NCBI RefSeq assembly: GCF_001424945.1
Contig: NZ_LMCW01000001.1
Span: 482,919 to 546,918 of the forward strand
Source: Rhizobium sp. Root1203
GTDB lineage: Bacteria > Pseudomonadota > Alphaproteobacteria > Rhizobiales > Rhizobiaceae
Length of the DNA stretch: 64,000 bases
Reading direction: 5' to 3'
Each line of letters starts with the position of its first letter. Positions within the stretch are counted from its first letter, which is position 1. Below, in pieces: positions 36,572 to 44,063 of this stretch. Made by a program: the position numbers and the translations under genes. A model generated the notes under the pieces. It saw nothing but the letters and a program-made list of their open reading frames with translations. It searched no databases and was not told the origin of the DNA.

Positions 36572-37301
36572 GTCCGCGATAGGGCTCCAGCAGCGCCTCC
36601 GCGGCCCCTTCGGGCACGATCAGTCCGGATACTTCGGCAATCGACAGCACGTGGCAGGACGATGCGCGATCCAGTTTCTCCTCTGTCATAGGCACGTAGG
36701 TCTCGGCCGAACAGCGGGCGATATGCCGTTTGATGGCTGCCTCTTCGAAGTCCCCGGTCGATAGGCCATGCACGGGATGTGCGGCGGTCACCCCGAGAAA
36801 GAAGATGTCCGGGCGAAGCTGTGAAATGGCCGCCATCGCCGCCGCTCCGGTCACCACCATGGAATGCTTGTAGAGGCGTCCGCCGATCAGCACCACGTCA
36901 GCCGTCGGATGATGCTCGAGTTCTGCAGCAATCGTCGGGCTATGCGTCACGACGGTCATGTCGAAGCTCCGTGGCAGATGCCGGGCGATCTCCGCAGTCG
37001 TCGTCCCGCCGTCGAGAAAGATCATCTGGCCCGGCCTGACGAGGCTTGCGGCTTTCGCGCCCAGACGCTGCTTGGCTTCCAGCGATACATCCCTGCGTGT
37101 CGAAAAGTCAGCCAGCTCCGGCGAGATCGGCATGGCGCCGCCGTGTACCCGCTTCAGCAAGCCCTCCGCCGCCATCTCCCGAAGATCGCGCCGGATGGTG
37201 TCTTCGGACAGCGAAAAACCCTCGGCAACGCGCTTGGCAATCACCTGCCCGTCACGTCGGAGGATGTCGAGGATCAGCGATTTGCGTTGCGACGTCAGCA
37301 T
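36546..37301 (-). CDS. DeoR/GlpR family transcriptional repressor
   Basis: A 251-residue repressor. The N-terminal DeoR helix-turn-helix reads QVIAKRVAEGFSLSEDTIRR (around residues 19-38) with the following LREMAAEGLLKRVHGGA; the C-terminal sugar-phosphate-binding domain has FLDGGTTTAEIARHLP and LIGGRLYKHS. Start at 37301 (MLTSQRKSLILDILRRDG); the frame is open further but homology begins here. A perfect 7-base inverted repeat lies 24 bases upstream. The divergent gene encodes a nucleoside deoxyribosyltransferase-like protein, suggesting a nucleoside- or sugar-phosphate-responsive switch. Confidence 0.92.
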   Translation of the reverse strand: MLTSQRKSLILDILRRDGQVIAKRVAEGFSLSEDTIRRDLREMAAEGLLKRVHGGAMPISPELADFSTRRDVSLEAKQRLGAKAASLVRPGQMIFLDGGTTTAEIARHLPRSFDMTVVTHSPTIAAELEHHPTADVVLIGGRLYKHSMVVTGAAAMAAISQLRPDIFFLGVTAAHPVHGLSTGDFEEAAIKRHIARCSAETYVPMTEEKLDRASSCHVLSIAEVSGLIVPEGAAEALLEPYRGLNAAILAA

Positions 37302-37324
37302 AAGCACCCGCAAATATGAACGAA

Positions 37325-37342
37325 CGTGCATGAGTATGCACG
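37325..37342. promoter_or_regulatory. Candidate DeoR-family operator
   Basis: Perfect inverted repeat CGTGCAT-GAGT-ATGCACG between the DeoR gene and the divergent deoxyribosyltransferase-like gene. A second partial copy (CATGCATTTTCACG, about 37370-37383) follows, so cooperative binding is possible. Confidence 0.6.
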
Positions 37343-37420
37343 AAATGATTCGACATTCAACAAAACTCATGCATTTTCACGTAATCCCGAGCATGAAGCC
37401 GGGAGTAGCGGAGTTCGATC

Positions 37421-37786
37421 ATGTTGATTTTGATTGCCGGACCCTACCGGTCCGGGACGGGCGACGACCCGGCGAAGATGGCGGCAAACCTCAAGCGCCT
37501 CGAGGAGCCCTCGCACGCGTTGTTTCAAGCCGGCCATGTGCCGATGATCGGCGAGTGGGTCGCGTTGCCGATCTGGCATGCCGCCGGCGGAAAGTCGATC
37601 GGTGACGAGCTCTACGAGCAGATATTCCATCCGGTCGCGGGGCGTCTGCTGCAGCTTTGCGAAGGCGTGCTGCGTCTCGAAGGGGCATCCAAAGGTGCGG
37701 ACAACGACGTGCGCATCGCCCGTGAACGCGGCATTCCCGTCTGGTACAGGCTGGAGGATGTCCCGGGCTGCGCCAAAGCCGCATGA
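37421..37786 (+). CDS. Nucleoside 2-deoxyribosyltransferase-like protein (DUF4406-like)
   Basis: A 121-residue protein with a Rossmann-like start ILIAGPYRSGTGDDPAKM and a C-terminal GASKGADNDVRIARERGIPV, which corresponds to the G-(A)-S-x-G-(A)-D-x-(D/E)-V-x-x-A-x-x-x-G pattern of nucleoside 2-deoxyribosyltransferases. The catalytic Glu of true NDTs is not certain here. Divergent from a DeoR repressor with an operator in between, so expression is probably controlled by that repressor. It might act on nucleosides or related N-glycosides. Confidence 0.75.
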   Translation: MLILIAGPYRSGTGDDPAKMAANLKRLEEPSHALFQAGHVPMIGEWVALPIWHAAGGKSIGDELYEQIFHPVAGRLLQLCEGVLRLEGASKGADNDVRIARERGIPVWYRLEDVPGCAKAA

Positions 37787-37887
37787 CAAGGGCCGCGTAG
37801 CGCCGGAGGCCGGCAAATCCGGCCTCGATTTCCGTATTTTCGTCAGCGGGCCGGCACGTTATAAGGGTGCCGAAACGGGAGTCGATC

Positions 37888-38508
37888 ATGCTGACATTGT
37901 TCTTTTCGCCGGGCACCTGCTCGCTCGCAAGCCTCATCGCTCTGGAGGAATCCGGGCTTGCCTTCGAGGCGAAGAGGATTCGTTTCGCGGAAGCCGAGCA
38001 ACACTCGCCGGACTACCTGAAGATCAATCCGAAGGGCCGCGTTCCGGCGCTCGCGACGGCGCGCGGCGTCGTCACCGAAACGCCCGCGATCCTGGCGTAC
38101 ATTGCAGCACTTGCCCCAGATGCAGGGCTTGCGCCGCTGGACGATCCCTTTGAATTCGCTCGGCTGCAGGCCTTCAACAGCTACCTCTGCTCGACCGTGC
38201 ATGTGAACCATGCGCATGGCCGGCGTGGCAGCCGCTGGGCCGACGATCCCGCCGCCCACGAGGCGATGAAAGCGAAGGTGCCGGAGACGATGACGGCCAG
38301 CTTCATGCTGATCGAGGAGGAAATGCTGGCCGGGCCATGGGTCATGGGCGAACGTTTTTCCGTGGCAGATGCCTATCTTTTCGTGATGACCGGCTGGCTG
38401 CGCGGCGACGGTGTCGATCCCATGCGTTTTTCCAGGGCAACGGCCCACTATGCCCGTATGATGGAGCGCCCCGCCGTGCAGCGTGCGCTGGCGCGCGAGC
38501 AGGTCTGA
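37888..38508 (+). CDS. Glutathione S-transferase family protein
   Basis: A 206-residue GST. The N-terminal thioredoxin-like domain starts LTLFFSPGTCSLASLIALEE, with the cis-Pro region INPKGRVPAL and the ETPAILAYIA glutathione-binding motif; an all-helical C-terminal domain follows (GPWVMGERFSVADAYLFV). The Ser/Cys around residues 7-11 (SPGTCS) fits the beta-class. The ATG at 37888 has CGGGAG six bases upstream. Substrate unknown. Confidence 0.9.
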   Translation: MLTLFFSPGTCSLASLIALEESGLAFEAKRIRFAEAEQHSPDYLKINPKGRVPALATARGVVTETPAILAYIAALAPDAGLAPLDDPFEFARLQAFNSYLCSTVHVNHAHGRRGSRWADDPAAHEAMKAKVPETMTASFMLIEEEMLAGPWVMGERFSVADAYLFVMTGWLRGDGVDPMRFSRATAHYARMMERPAVQRALAREQV

Positions 38509-38548
38509 TCGACGAACGGGCAGCCTCGGCCGGCAGGCGCTTCGCTGC

Positions 38549-38902
38549 CTACCGCTTGAAGTCCGCCGCGAGTTTCTTCGGCGCGCGAAAAAGCCACGCG
38601 CCGATCAGCCGTTCCTTCAGCTCCGCATCCATAATCGCGTCGATGCGAACCGGCAGGTGCGGCCATCCCACGTAGTGATCGGTCTGGAAGTAGATGTCGG
38701 GCGCCATCTCGATCAGCTGTTCCTTGTCGTCGATCGAAATCGAAAGCACGATCGTCTCGCAGGTCTTGACCGCGACGAAGGACTTGCCGCCGACCTTGAG
38801 AGCCGGGTTCCCGTAGGACGTGCCCTCATCGACGCCGGGCAGGCCGGCCTCGGCAACCAGCCGCCGCAGGCGGCCGTATACTGTCTCCACACTGTCCGCC
38901 AT
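38549..38902 (-). CDS. MmcQ/YjbR family protein
   Basis: A 117-residue protein of the MmcQ/YjbR fold (double-stranded phage DNA-binding-like). It contains GTSYGNPALKVGGKSFVAVK and MAPDIYFQTDHYVGWPHLPV, both characteristic. Function in the family is not firmly established; the name derives from a mitomycin cluster member. No operon partner: the GST gene is convergent and a small ORF lies upstream on the same strand. Confidence 0.88.
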   Translation of the reverse strand: MADSVETVYGRLRRLVAEAGLPGVDEGTSYGNPALKVGGKSFVAVKTCETIVLSISIDDKEQLIEMAPDIYFQTDHYVGWPHLPVRIDAIMDAELKERLIGAWLFRAPKKLAADFKR

Positions 38903-38950
38903 GGTCCACCCCGATGGTTTCTCCTGGCGGAGCCTAGCAGATTTCGGCCG

Positions 38951-39139
38951 CTATGCGCATTCGCCAAGCGCTGGTTTCCCCGGCTGTGACTGCTGCTTCT
39001 GCGGGGCAAGGGGCAGGTCGGCCAATTCCGTCAGCGACATCCGTGCCAGATCCGGATGGTTCAGGGGATCCCGGCAGGGGTCGCTGTGGTAGGGTGGATC
39101 GATCGTCTCAAGGTTCAAGAAAAACTTCAGCAGTTGCAT
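38951..39139 (-). CDS. Possible small protein, 62 residues
   Basis: The frame starts MQLLKFFLNLETIDPPYHSD and includes DLARMSLTELADLPLAPQ, which resembles the short amphipathic tails of DUF1127-like small proteins. A GCGAGG ribosome-binding site lies about six bases before the ATG. It is divergent from a LysR gene. Real coding status is uncertain; there is no named family I can assign. Confidence 0.45.
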   Translation of the reverse strand: MQLLKFFLNLETIDPPYHSDPCRDPLNHPDLARMSLTELADLPLAPQKQQSQPGKPALGECA

Positions 39140-39270
39140 AGCACGCCTCGCTTTCCCAGGTTTCGCTTGCGTTGGTTCGAATTCGCAGTGTGTACTGGAT
39201 GCTGCACTTCATTGCGGGTGAGTATCCCGACTCCCCGGCAAGTTTTCAATTGAGAATAGCAGCAGGGGCG

Positions 39271-39285
39271 TATAGAAAATCTATA
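39271..39285. promoter_or_regulatory. Candidate LysR operator overlapping its own start codon
   Basis: Perfect inverted repeat TATAGA-AAA-TCTATA, ending at the A of the LysR ATG. Binding here would block its own translation start region or promoter, fitting negative autoregulation. Confidence 0.5.
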
Positions 39286-40181
39286 TGAGAAACCTCAATT
39301 CGGTTCATCTGAACGGTCTGCGCGCGATGGAGGCAGTGGGACGGCTGGGCTCCCTGCAGGCGGCTGCCGAAGAACTCGGCGTCTCGGTCGGCGCGGTCAG
39401 CCAGCAGGTCATCAAGGCTGAAGCGCAGCTTGACCTTGTCATTTTCGAGCGCACGCCCAAAGGGATGCTCGCAACGGAGCGGGGAGGACGGCTGCTCGCC
39501 ATGCTGACGGAGGGCTTCCGCCATCTGTCGCAGGCCGTGGCGTCGACGCAGCGCAGGGACGACAGCATCCTCACCATATCGGTGGCGCCGGTCTTTGCGG
39601 CGCGCTGGCTGGTCTACCGGCTCGATCGGTTTGCGGAACACCATCCCGGCATCAGTCTGCGCATGGATGCAACGACCAGGCTCGTCAACCCGGCCCTCTG
39701 CGATGTCGACATCGGCATTCGCGTCGGCAGCGGCGATTGGCCGGATGTGAAGGCAGAGTTGCTGCTGGGGCAGGAAGTTTTTCCGGTCTGCGCTCCGGCG
39801 ATGGCCGCAAGGCTGAAAGAGCCCGCCGATATCCTGGCGCTGCCGGCCATCATCGACGACCGCGCGATGTTTGCCTGGGAGGTCTGGATGCGCGAGGCGG
39901 GGCTTTCAGGCGCCGCGCTTGAGACCCGCCACGTCTTCAACGACGCATCGCTTTGCCTCGATGCCGCGATTGCAGGGCAGGGGGTCATGCTGGCCTGGCA
40001 GACGCTCGCCGGCTACGCGCTGCAGCAGGGGCAGCTGGCGGCCCCGTTCGGGATCCGCGCGAAGACCGGCTTCGGCCACTACTTCGTAACGGCCGAAGGG
40101 GTGCGCGAACCCAAAAAAGTCAGGGATTTCAAGGCCTGGATCCGCGAGGAAATGGCTGAAACCCTGAAACTCTTTCCCTGA
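39285..40181 (+). CDS. LysR family regulator, GcvA-like
   Basis: A 298-residue LysR protein. The N-terminal helix-turn-helix is GSLQAAAEELGVSVGAVSQQ (residues ~22-41), as in GcvA-type members, followed by a substrate-binding domain (VFAARWLVYRLDRFAEHHPG, DVDIGIRVGSGDWP). Such regulators often control nearby metabolic genes; here the GST gene is convergent, with abutting stop codons (TGA TCA, 40179-40184), and a small ORF is divergent. Its target is not certain. Confidence 0.92.
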   Translation: MRNLNSVHLNGLRAMEAVGRLGSLQAAAEELGVSVGAVSQQVIKAEAQLDLVIFERTPKGMLATERGGRLLAMLTEGFRHLSQAVASTQRRDDSILTISVAPVFAARWLVYRLDRFAEHHPGISLRMDATTRLVNPALCDVDIGIRVGSGDWPDVKAELLLGQEVFPVCAPAMAARLKEPADILALPAIIDDRAMFAWEVWMREAGLSGAALETRHVFNDASLCLDAAIAGQGVMLAWQTLAGYALQQGQLAAPFGIRAKTGFGHYFVTAEGVREPKKVRDFKAWIREEMAETLKLFP

Positions 40182-40841
40182 TCAGGCAGGCTCCTGCGAG
40201 CGCGTCGCCTGCATGGCGATATAGGCCGGTCGGGACTGGCAGCGCTTGATCCAGGCGTCGACATTCGGATGGGCGTCGAACAGCGCCTGTTCCGACTGTA
40301 CGTAGCGCAGCACTTCGGCAAGGTTCAGGTCGGCGGCGGTGAAGCGGTTGCCGACGAGGTAGTCGTTGTCGGCAAGATGCGCGTCCAGCACGGCGAACGG
40401 CGTCTTGAGCGACCGGCAGGCAACGGCGATGGTCGCCTTGCCTTCCTCGGTATTTTCCCTCTCGTAATCATAGGTGTAGACGACCTTGACGGTCTCCGGC
40501 TCGACTTCGGTTGCGGCCCAGATCGTCCACATCGTCAGCAAACCGTCCTCTTCGACGGTTTTTCCGGCAAGGGCACCACCCTGCTTGCGGGCAAGGTAGA
40601 GCGTGATGGCCAGCGACTCGTGCATGACGAGATCGCCGTCCTTGATGCTCGGGATCAGCGACATCGGGTTGACCGCGACGAACGCCGGCGAGAGCGTGTT
40701 GATCGGCGCATCGGGCGACAGCGGATTGTCCACGCGCCTCGCCTGCAGCACAGGCACCGACTCGAACTCCAGCCCCAGTTCATTTGCCATCCAGTAGACG
40801 CGCGATGCACGCGAACGGTAGACGCCGTAGATTGTCAGCAT
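40182..40841 (-). CDS. Glutathione S-transferase family protein
   Basis: A 219-residue GST. The N-terminal domain begins [20 protein letters not shown] with a possible catalytic Ser near residue 10, the cis-Pro motif [12 protein letters not shown] and [13 protein letters not shown]; the helical C-terminal domain has [20 protein letters not shown]. It is not a close duplicate of the GST at 37888. Stops of this gene and the LysR gene abut without a gap. Confidence 0.9.
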   Translation of the reverse strand: MLTIYGVYRSRASRVYWMANELGLEFESVPVLQARRVDNPLSPDAPINTLSPAFVAVNPMSLIPSIKDGDLVMHESLAITLYLARKQGGALAGKTVEEDGLLTMWTIWAATEVEPETVKVVYTYDYERENTEEGKATIAVACRSLKTPFAVLDAHLADNDYLVGNRFTAADLNLAEVLRYVQSEQALFDAHPNVDAWIKRCQSRPAYIAMQATRSQEPA

Positions 40842-40969
40842 TTCAGATCCCCTTGCTTGAAGTCAGGCAAACCTAGAGGCAGCGGTGCCGATGCGGAAGC
40901 ATCCGGCGGTTATGAATCAATGAAAGCTTTTGATGCCACGACGGCGCGTGCACACGGGAAGCCCGGCTC

Positions 40970-42346
40970 TCAGGAGATCCGGTTGCGTTCGACGGTCAGC
41001 TGCGGATACCGGGCTTGTCCGGCGGTCGCAAGTTCGCCGGAAACCTTCTTGTCCCATTCGAAGCCGATGACGGCGCCTTGCGTGGTCTCCTGAAAGATGT
41101 TGTCGGTGATGACAACAGTGCCGGCACCGTCGGCAACCGAAACCGCGCAACCGATGGGCGCCTTGCGGATGACGTTGCCGGTGACCACCAGATTGCGCAG
41201 ATAAGGTCCCCAGCCGAGCTGCATGCCCCAGCGCGGAGCGCCCTCGACGATGTTGCCGGAGATGAGCGTGTCGGCCTCCGCCGCAATCCCGACGCCGAAG
41301 CCGAGTTCGTGCGGGTAGGGTCCCTTGAGGGTGAGGTTGCGGACCACGTTGCCGGTGACGCTCGCCAGCCTGCCGCCCTGGTCGAAATTGGCGATCGAAA
41401 TGCCGTTTGCGGCGCCGTCGATCATGTTTCCGGAGACCACCGCCCCCTCGAATTCGAACTCGACGTACACGGCCGTCTCGCCCGACCGGTGGCATTGATT
41501 GTCGCTTATCTGGATGTTGGAAGCGGAATTGGCGCGGATGGCGGTAAACGCGCAGTCGGAAACATGGTTGCCCGTCACCATCACGTTGTCGGCGCGGAAT
41601 ATGTTGATGCCGTTGCCGTTCTGTCCCGTTCCGCCGTCGTTCGCCCGGATGCGGTAGACGCGGTTGCCGCTGACGATGCTGTTGTCGGCGGCTTTCTTCC
41701 AGCGGTGGACCAGAATGCCGCCGTTGCCGCAGTCGAAGACCTCGTTGCCGGCAATCGAAAGGCCGGCGGACTCGACCGCGTAGAGGCCGGACTGCCCGGC
41801 GCCCGATATGCGGCTCCGTTCGATCCGCCCGCCGCAGCGCTCGAGCTGCAGCCCATGTTTCCGGCTGCCCCCGATCTCGCAATTGTCGATCAGCACCTCG
41901 TCCACGCCCGTAAACTGCAGAAGCGCCCCGGCATAGTCGCCGAGCCAGCGGTTCTGCCCGTCGATGACGATGTTGGAAAGCTCGATCCGCCTGACGTTTT
42001 CGGCCGAGAAAAGGTGTCCGTCCCCGGTATAGACGATCCGCGATGCGCCCGGGACGCCTGTTATGCGCGTATTGTCCGGCAGGCTGAGATTTGAGACCTT
42101 GTAGGTGCCGGGCGGCAGGAACACGGGCACGTTGTTCCGCGATGCGTCGTCGATCATGCGCTGCAGGCTGCCGCTCTTCCGGTCGCCCCCGTCGGGAACC
42201 GCTTTGTACCGGACGGCATCGATCGAACCGCGCAGCTCGGGCTGTCGTGTCGACCCCAAAGCACGCGGCGCCGACAGAGCCGCCGTCGCGACGGCTGCGA
42301 GCCGAAGAAATTCACGCCGCGACGGTATCGTTAAGGACCTGTTCAT
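40970..42346 (-). CDS. Tat-exported right-handed beta-helix protein (TIGR03808 type)
   Basis: A 458-residue protein with a twin-arginine signal (SRREFLRLAAVATAAL, residues ~10-25), so it is exported folded to the periplasm. The rest is a parallel beta-helix of NosD/pectate-lyase style repeats with recurring GNxV/GNHV-type turns (for example SGNRVYRIRAND, VTGNHVSDC, SGNMIDGAANG). It fits the TIGR03808 family of Tat-translocated repeat proteins in rhizobia. Such folds usually bind or cut polysaccharide; no catalytic residues can be named. Start 42346 is the ATG in front of the Tat motif. Confidence 0.88.
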   Translation of the reverse strand: MNRSLTIPSRREFLRLAAVATAALSAPRALGSTRQPELRGSIDAVRYKAVPDGGDRKSGSLQRMIDDASRNNVPVFLPPGTYKVSNLSLPDNTRITGVPGASRIVYTGDGHLFSAENVRRIELSNIVIDGQNRWLGDYAGALLQFTGVDEVLIDNCEIGGSRKHGLQLERCGGRIERSRISGAGQSGLYAVESAGLSIAGNEVFDCGNGGILVHRWKKAADNSIVSGNRVYRIRANDGGTGQNGNGINIFRADNVMVTGNHVSDCAFTAIRANSASNIQISDNQCHRSGETAVYVEFEFEGAVVSGNMIDGAANGISIANFDQGGRLASVTGNVVRNLTLKGPYPHELGFGVGIAAEADTLISGNIVEGAPRWGMQLGWGPYLRNLVVTGNVIRKAPIGCAVSVADGAGTVVITDNIFQETTQGAVIGFEWDKKVSGELATAGQARYPQLTVERNRIS

Positions 42347-42478
42347 TGCATCGGACAAGCAGGAAACGTGCCGGAAATTCTGTATCGTTCCGGAACACGT
42401 TGAGCGGCCCACCGGATAAACTGCGTCGTGTCGCCCGGGCCTCTGGCCCTTCCGTCATTTCCCGCTATCTTCCCGCCC

Positions 42479-43489
42479 ATGAGACCTGACGCATTGCTCT
42501 ATCCCGCGCCCGAAGGCCTTTATTGCCCGGAAGGGGCATTCTATGTCGATCCGGTGCGGCCGGTGGAGCGCGCGCTGATTACCCACGGCCATTCGGATCA
42601 TGCGCGCTCGGGTCACCGCCATGTGCTGGCAACGCGCCAGACGCTCGACATCATGCGCATTCGATATGGCGACGGGTTCTGCGAAAGCGAGCAGGCGGCA
42701 GCCTTCGGAGAGGAGCTGATGGTCAACGGCGTGAAGGTCAGCTTTCATCCCGCCGGTCACGTGCTCGGCTCCGCACAGATCGCCATCGAAAAGAGCGGCA
42801 CGCGCATCGTCGTGTCCGGAGACTACAAACGCCGTCCCGATCCGACCTGTGACGCCTATGTGCCGGTGGCCTGCGATGTCTTCATCACGGAGGCGACCTT
42901 CGGCCTGCCGGTGTTCCATCATCCCGACCCCGCCGGTGAAATGGCGAAGCTCTACGCCTCGCTGCGCCAGTTCCCCGAGCGCACCCATCTGATCGGTGCC
43001 TATGCGCTCGGCAAGGCGCAGAGGGTCATCCGCCTGCTGCGCGATACCGGCTATGATGAGCCGATCTACATCCACGGGGCCATGGACAGGCTCTGCGACT
43101 ATTATGTGGGGCAGGGGATCGAGCTTGGCGAGCTGCGGCCGGCAACCATAGAAACCACGGACAAGGCCGTTTTCAAGGGCGCAATCGTCGTCGGCCCGTC
43201 CTCGGCCTTCGCCGATCGCTGGGCGCGGCGCTTCAACGAACCGCTGCCCGCCTTCGCCTCCGGCTGGATGATGGTACGCCAGCGCGCCAGGCAGCAGGGC
43301 GTCGAGCTGCCGCTGGTCATTTCCGACCATTGCGACTGGCCGGAGCTGACCGAGACCATCTCCGAGCTGCACCCCGGCGAGGTCTGGGTCACCCACGGCC
43401 GCGAGGAGGCGCTGGTTCGCTGGTGCGAACTGCAGGGCATCAAGGCAAGGCCCCTCCATCTCGTCGGCTACGAGGACGAGGGGGATTGA
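42479..43489 (+). CDS. Ligase-associated DNA exonuclease (metallo-beta-lactamase fold)
   Basis: A 336-residue nuclease of the beta-CASP/SNM1-like type. The metal-binding motif is THGHSDHARSG (residues ~38-48), followed by PAGHVLGSAQI, VVSGDYKRRPDPT and the C-terminal ISDHCDWPEL. In many alphaproteobacteria this gene is next to an ATP-dependent ligase and acts in DNA repair; here the ligase begins 570 bases downstream, separated by repeats and a partial ligase copy. Start 42479 (MRPDALLYPAPEGLY) is chosen from homology. Confidence 0.92.
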   Translation: MRPDALLYPAPEGLYCPEGAFYVDPVRPVERALITHGHSDHARSGHRHVLATRQTLDIMRIRYGDGFCESEQAAAFGEELMVNGVKVSFHPAGHVLGSAQIAIEKSGTRIVVSGDYKRRPDPTCDAYVPVACDVFITEATFGLPVFHHPDPAGEMAKLYASLRQFPERTHLIGAYALGKAQRVIRLLRDTGYDEPIYIHGAMDRLCDYYVGQGIELGELRPATIETTDKAVFKGAIVVGPSSAFADRWARRFNEPLPAFASGWMMVRQRARQQGVELPLVISDHCDWPELTETISELHPGEVWVTHGREEALVRWCELQGIKARPLHLVGYEDEGD

Positions 43490-43530
43490 GGCCGATGTGC
43501 TGGATTGTTTGCGAAGTCTCCCCACAAAAC

Positions 43531-43665
43531 CCTCCCCACAAGGGGGAGGGGCTAAATCGCGGCGGCCCCTTGTTCCCGTCCGGCCGCGATTTTTGGCGCG
43601 ATGTTGTGGATGGAATTGCAAGGGCGCGGCATCGAAGCCCCTCCCCCTTGGGGTTGGGGAGGGGT
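43531..43665. repeat. Palindromic repeat block between exonuclease and ligase genes
   Basis: Contains CCCTCCCCACAAGGGGGAGG (from 43531), a long inverted repeat with AAATCGCGGC at ~43555 and GCCGCGATTT at ~43590, and CCCCTCCCCCTTGGGG (from 43639). It looks like a mobile intergenic hairpin family distinct from the adjoining RIME-like copies. A RIME-like fragment follows at 43671-43705. Confidence 0.65.
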
Positions 43666-43712
43666 CTTCGCTCCCCCTTCTCCCCGCCGGAGAGAAGGGA
43701 AGGAGGCGCCTC

Positions 43713-44063
43713 ATGAAAGCCATCGCCGACCTGCTCGATCGCCTGGTGCTCACCCCCAGCCGCAACGGCAAGCTGAAGCTGCTCGCCGATTACTTCGGCG
43801 ACAGCCCGGATCCCGACCGCGACCACGGCGACCTTACCGAGACGATCGCACTGGTCTGGAACAACCGGGAGGATATCGAGCGCGCCCCTTGCTCCCCCTT
43901 CTCCCCGTCGGGGAGCCCGATAGGGCGGAAGAGGGGGGTGAGACGCGGAGGCGTCGAGCAACGGCCGCACCCGCAACGCCGGCGTCCTGCCCCGACGCCC
44001 CCTCATCCGACCCTTCGGGCCATCTTCTCCCCGTCGGGGAGAGGGGAAGGAGGCTCTGAATGA
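43713..44063 (+). pseudogene. Truncated duplicate of the ATP-dependent ligase 5' end
   Basis: Starts MKAIADLLDRLVLTPSRNGK and continues KLKLLADYFGDSPDPDRDHG, nearly identical to the true ligase start at 44060. It then jumps to DLTETIALVWNNREDIER, skipping 39 codons present in the real gene, and runs in frame into a RIME-like repeat (APCSPFSPSGSP...). The frame ends at TGA 44061-44063, overlapping the ATG of the real ligase (ATGA). The piece is likely left from a tandem duplication through the repeats. Its short product has no ligase core. Confidence 0.85.
43894..44053. repeat. RIME-like palindromic repeat before the ligase gene
   Basis: Begins with CCCCCTTCTCCCCGTCGGGG (from 43895) and ends with CTTCTCCCCGTCGGGGAGAG (44034 on) and GGGAAGGAGG, the same architecture as the element in the bet cluster. 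The final AAGGAGG doubles as the ribosome-binding site of the ligase gene at 44060. Confidence 0.75.
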
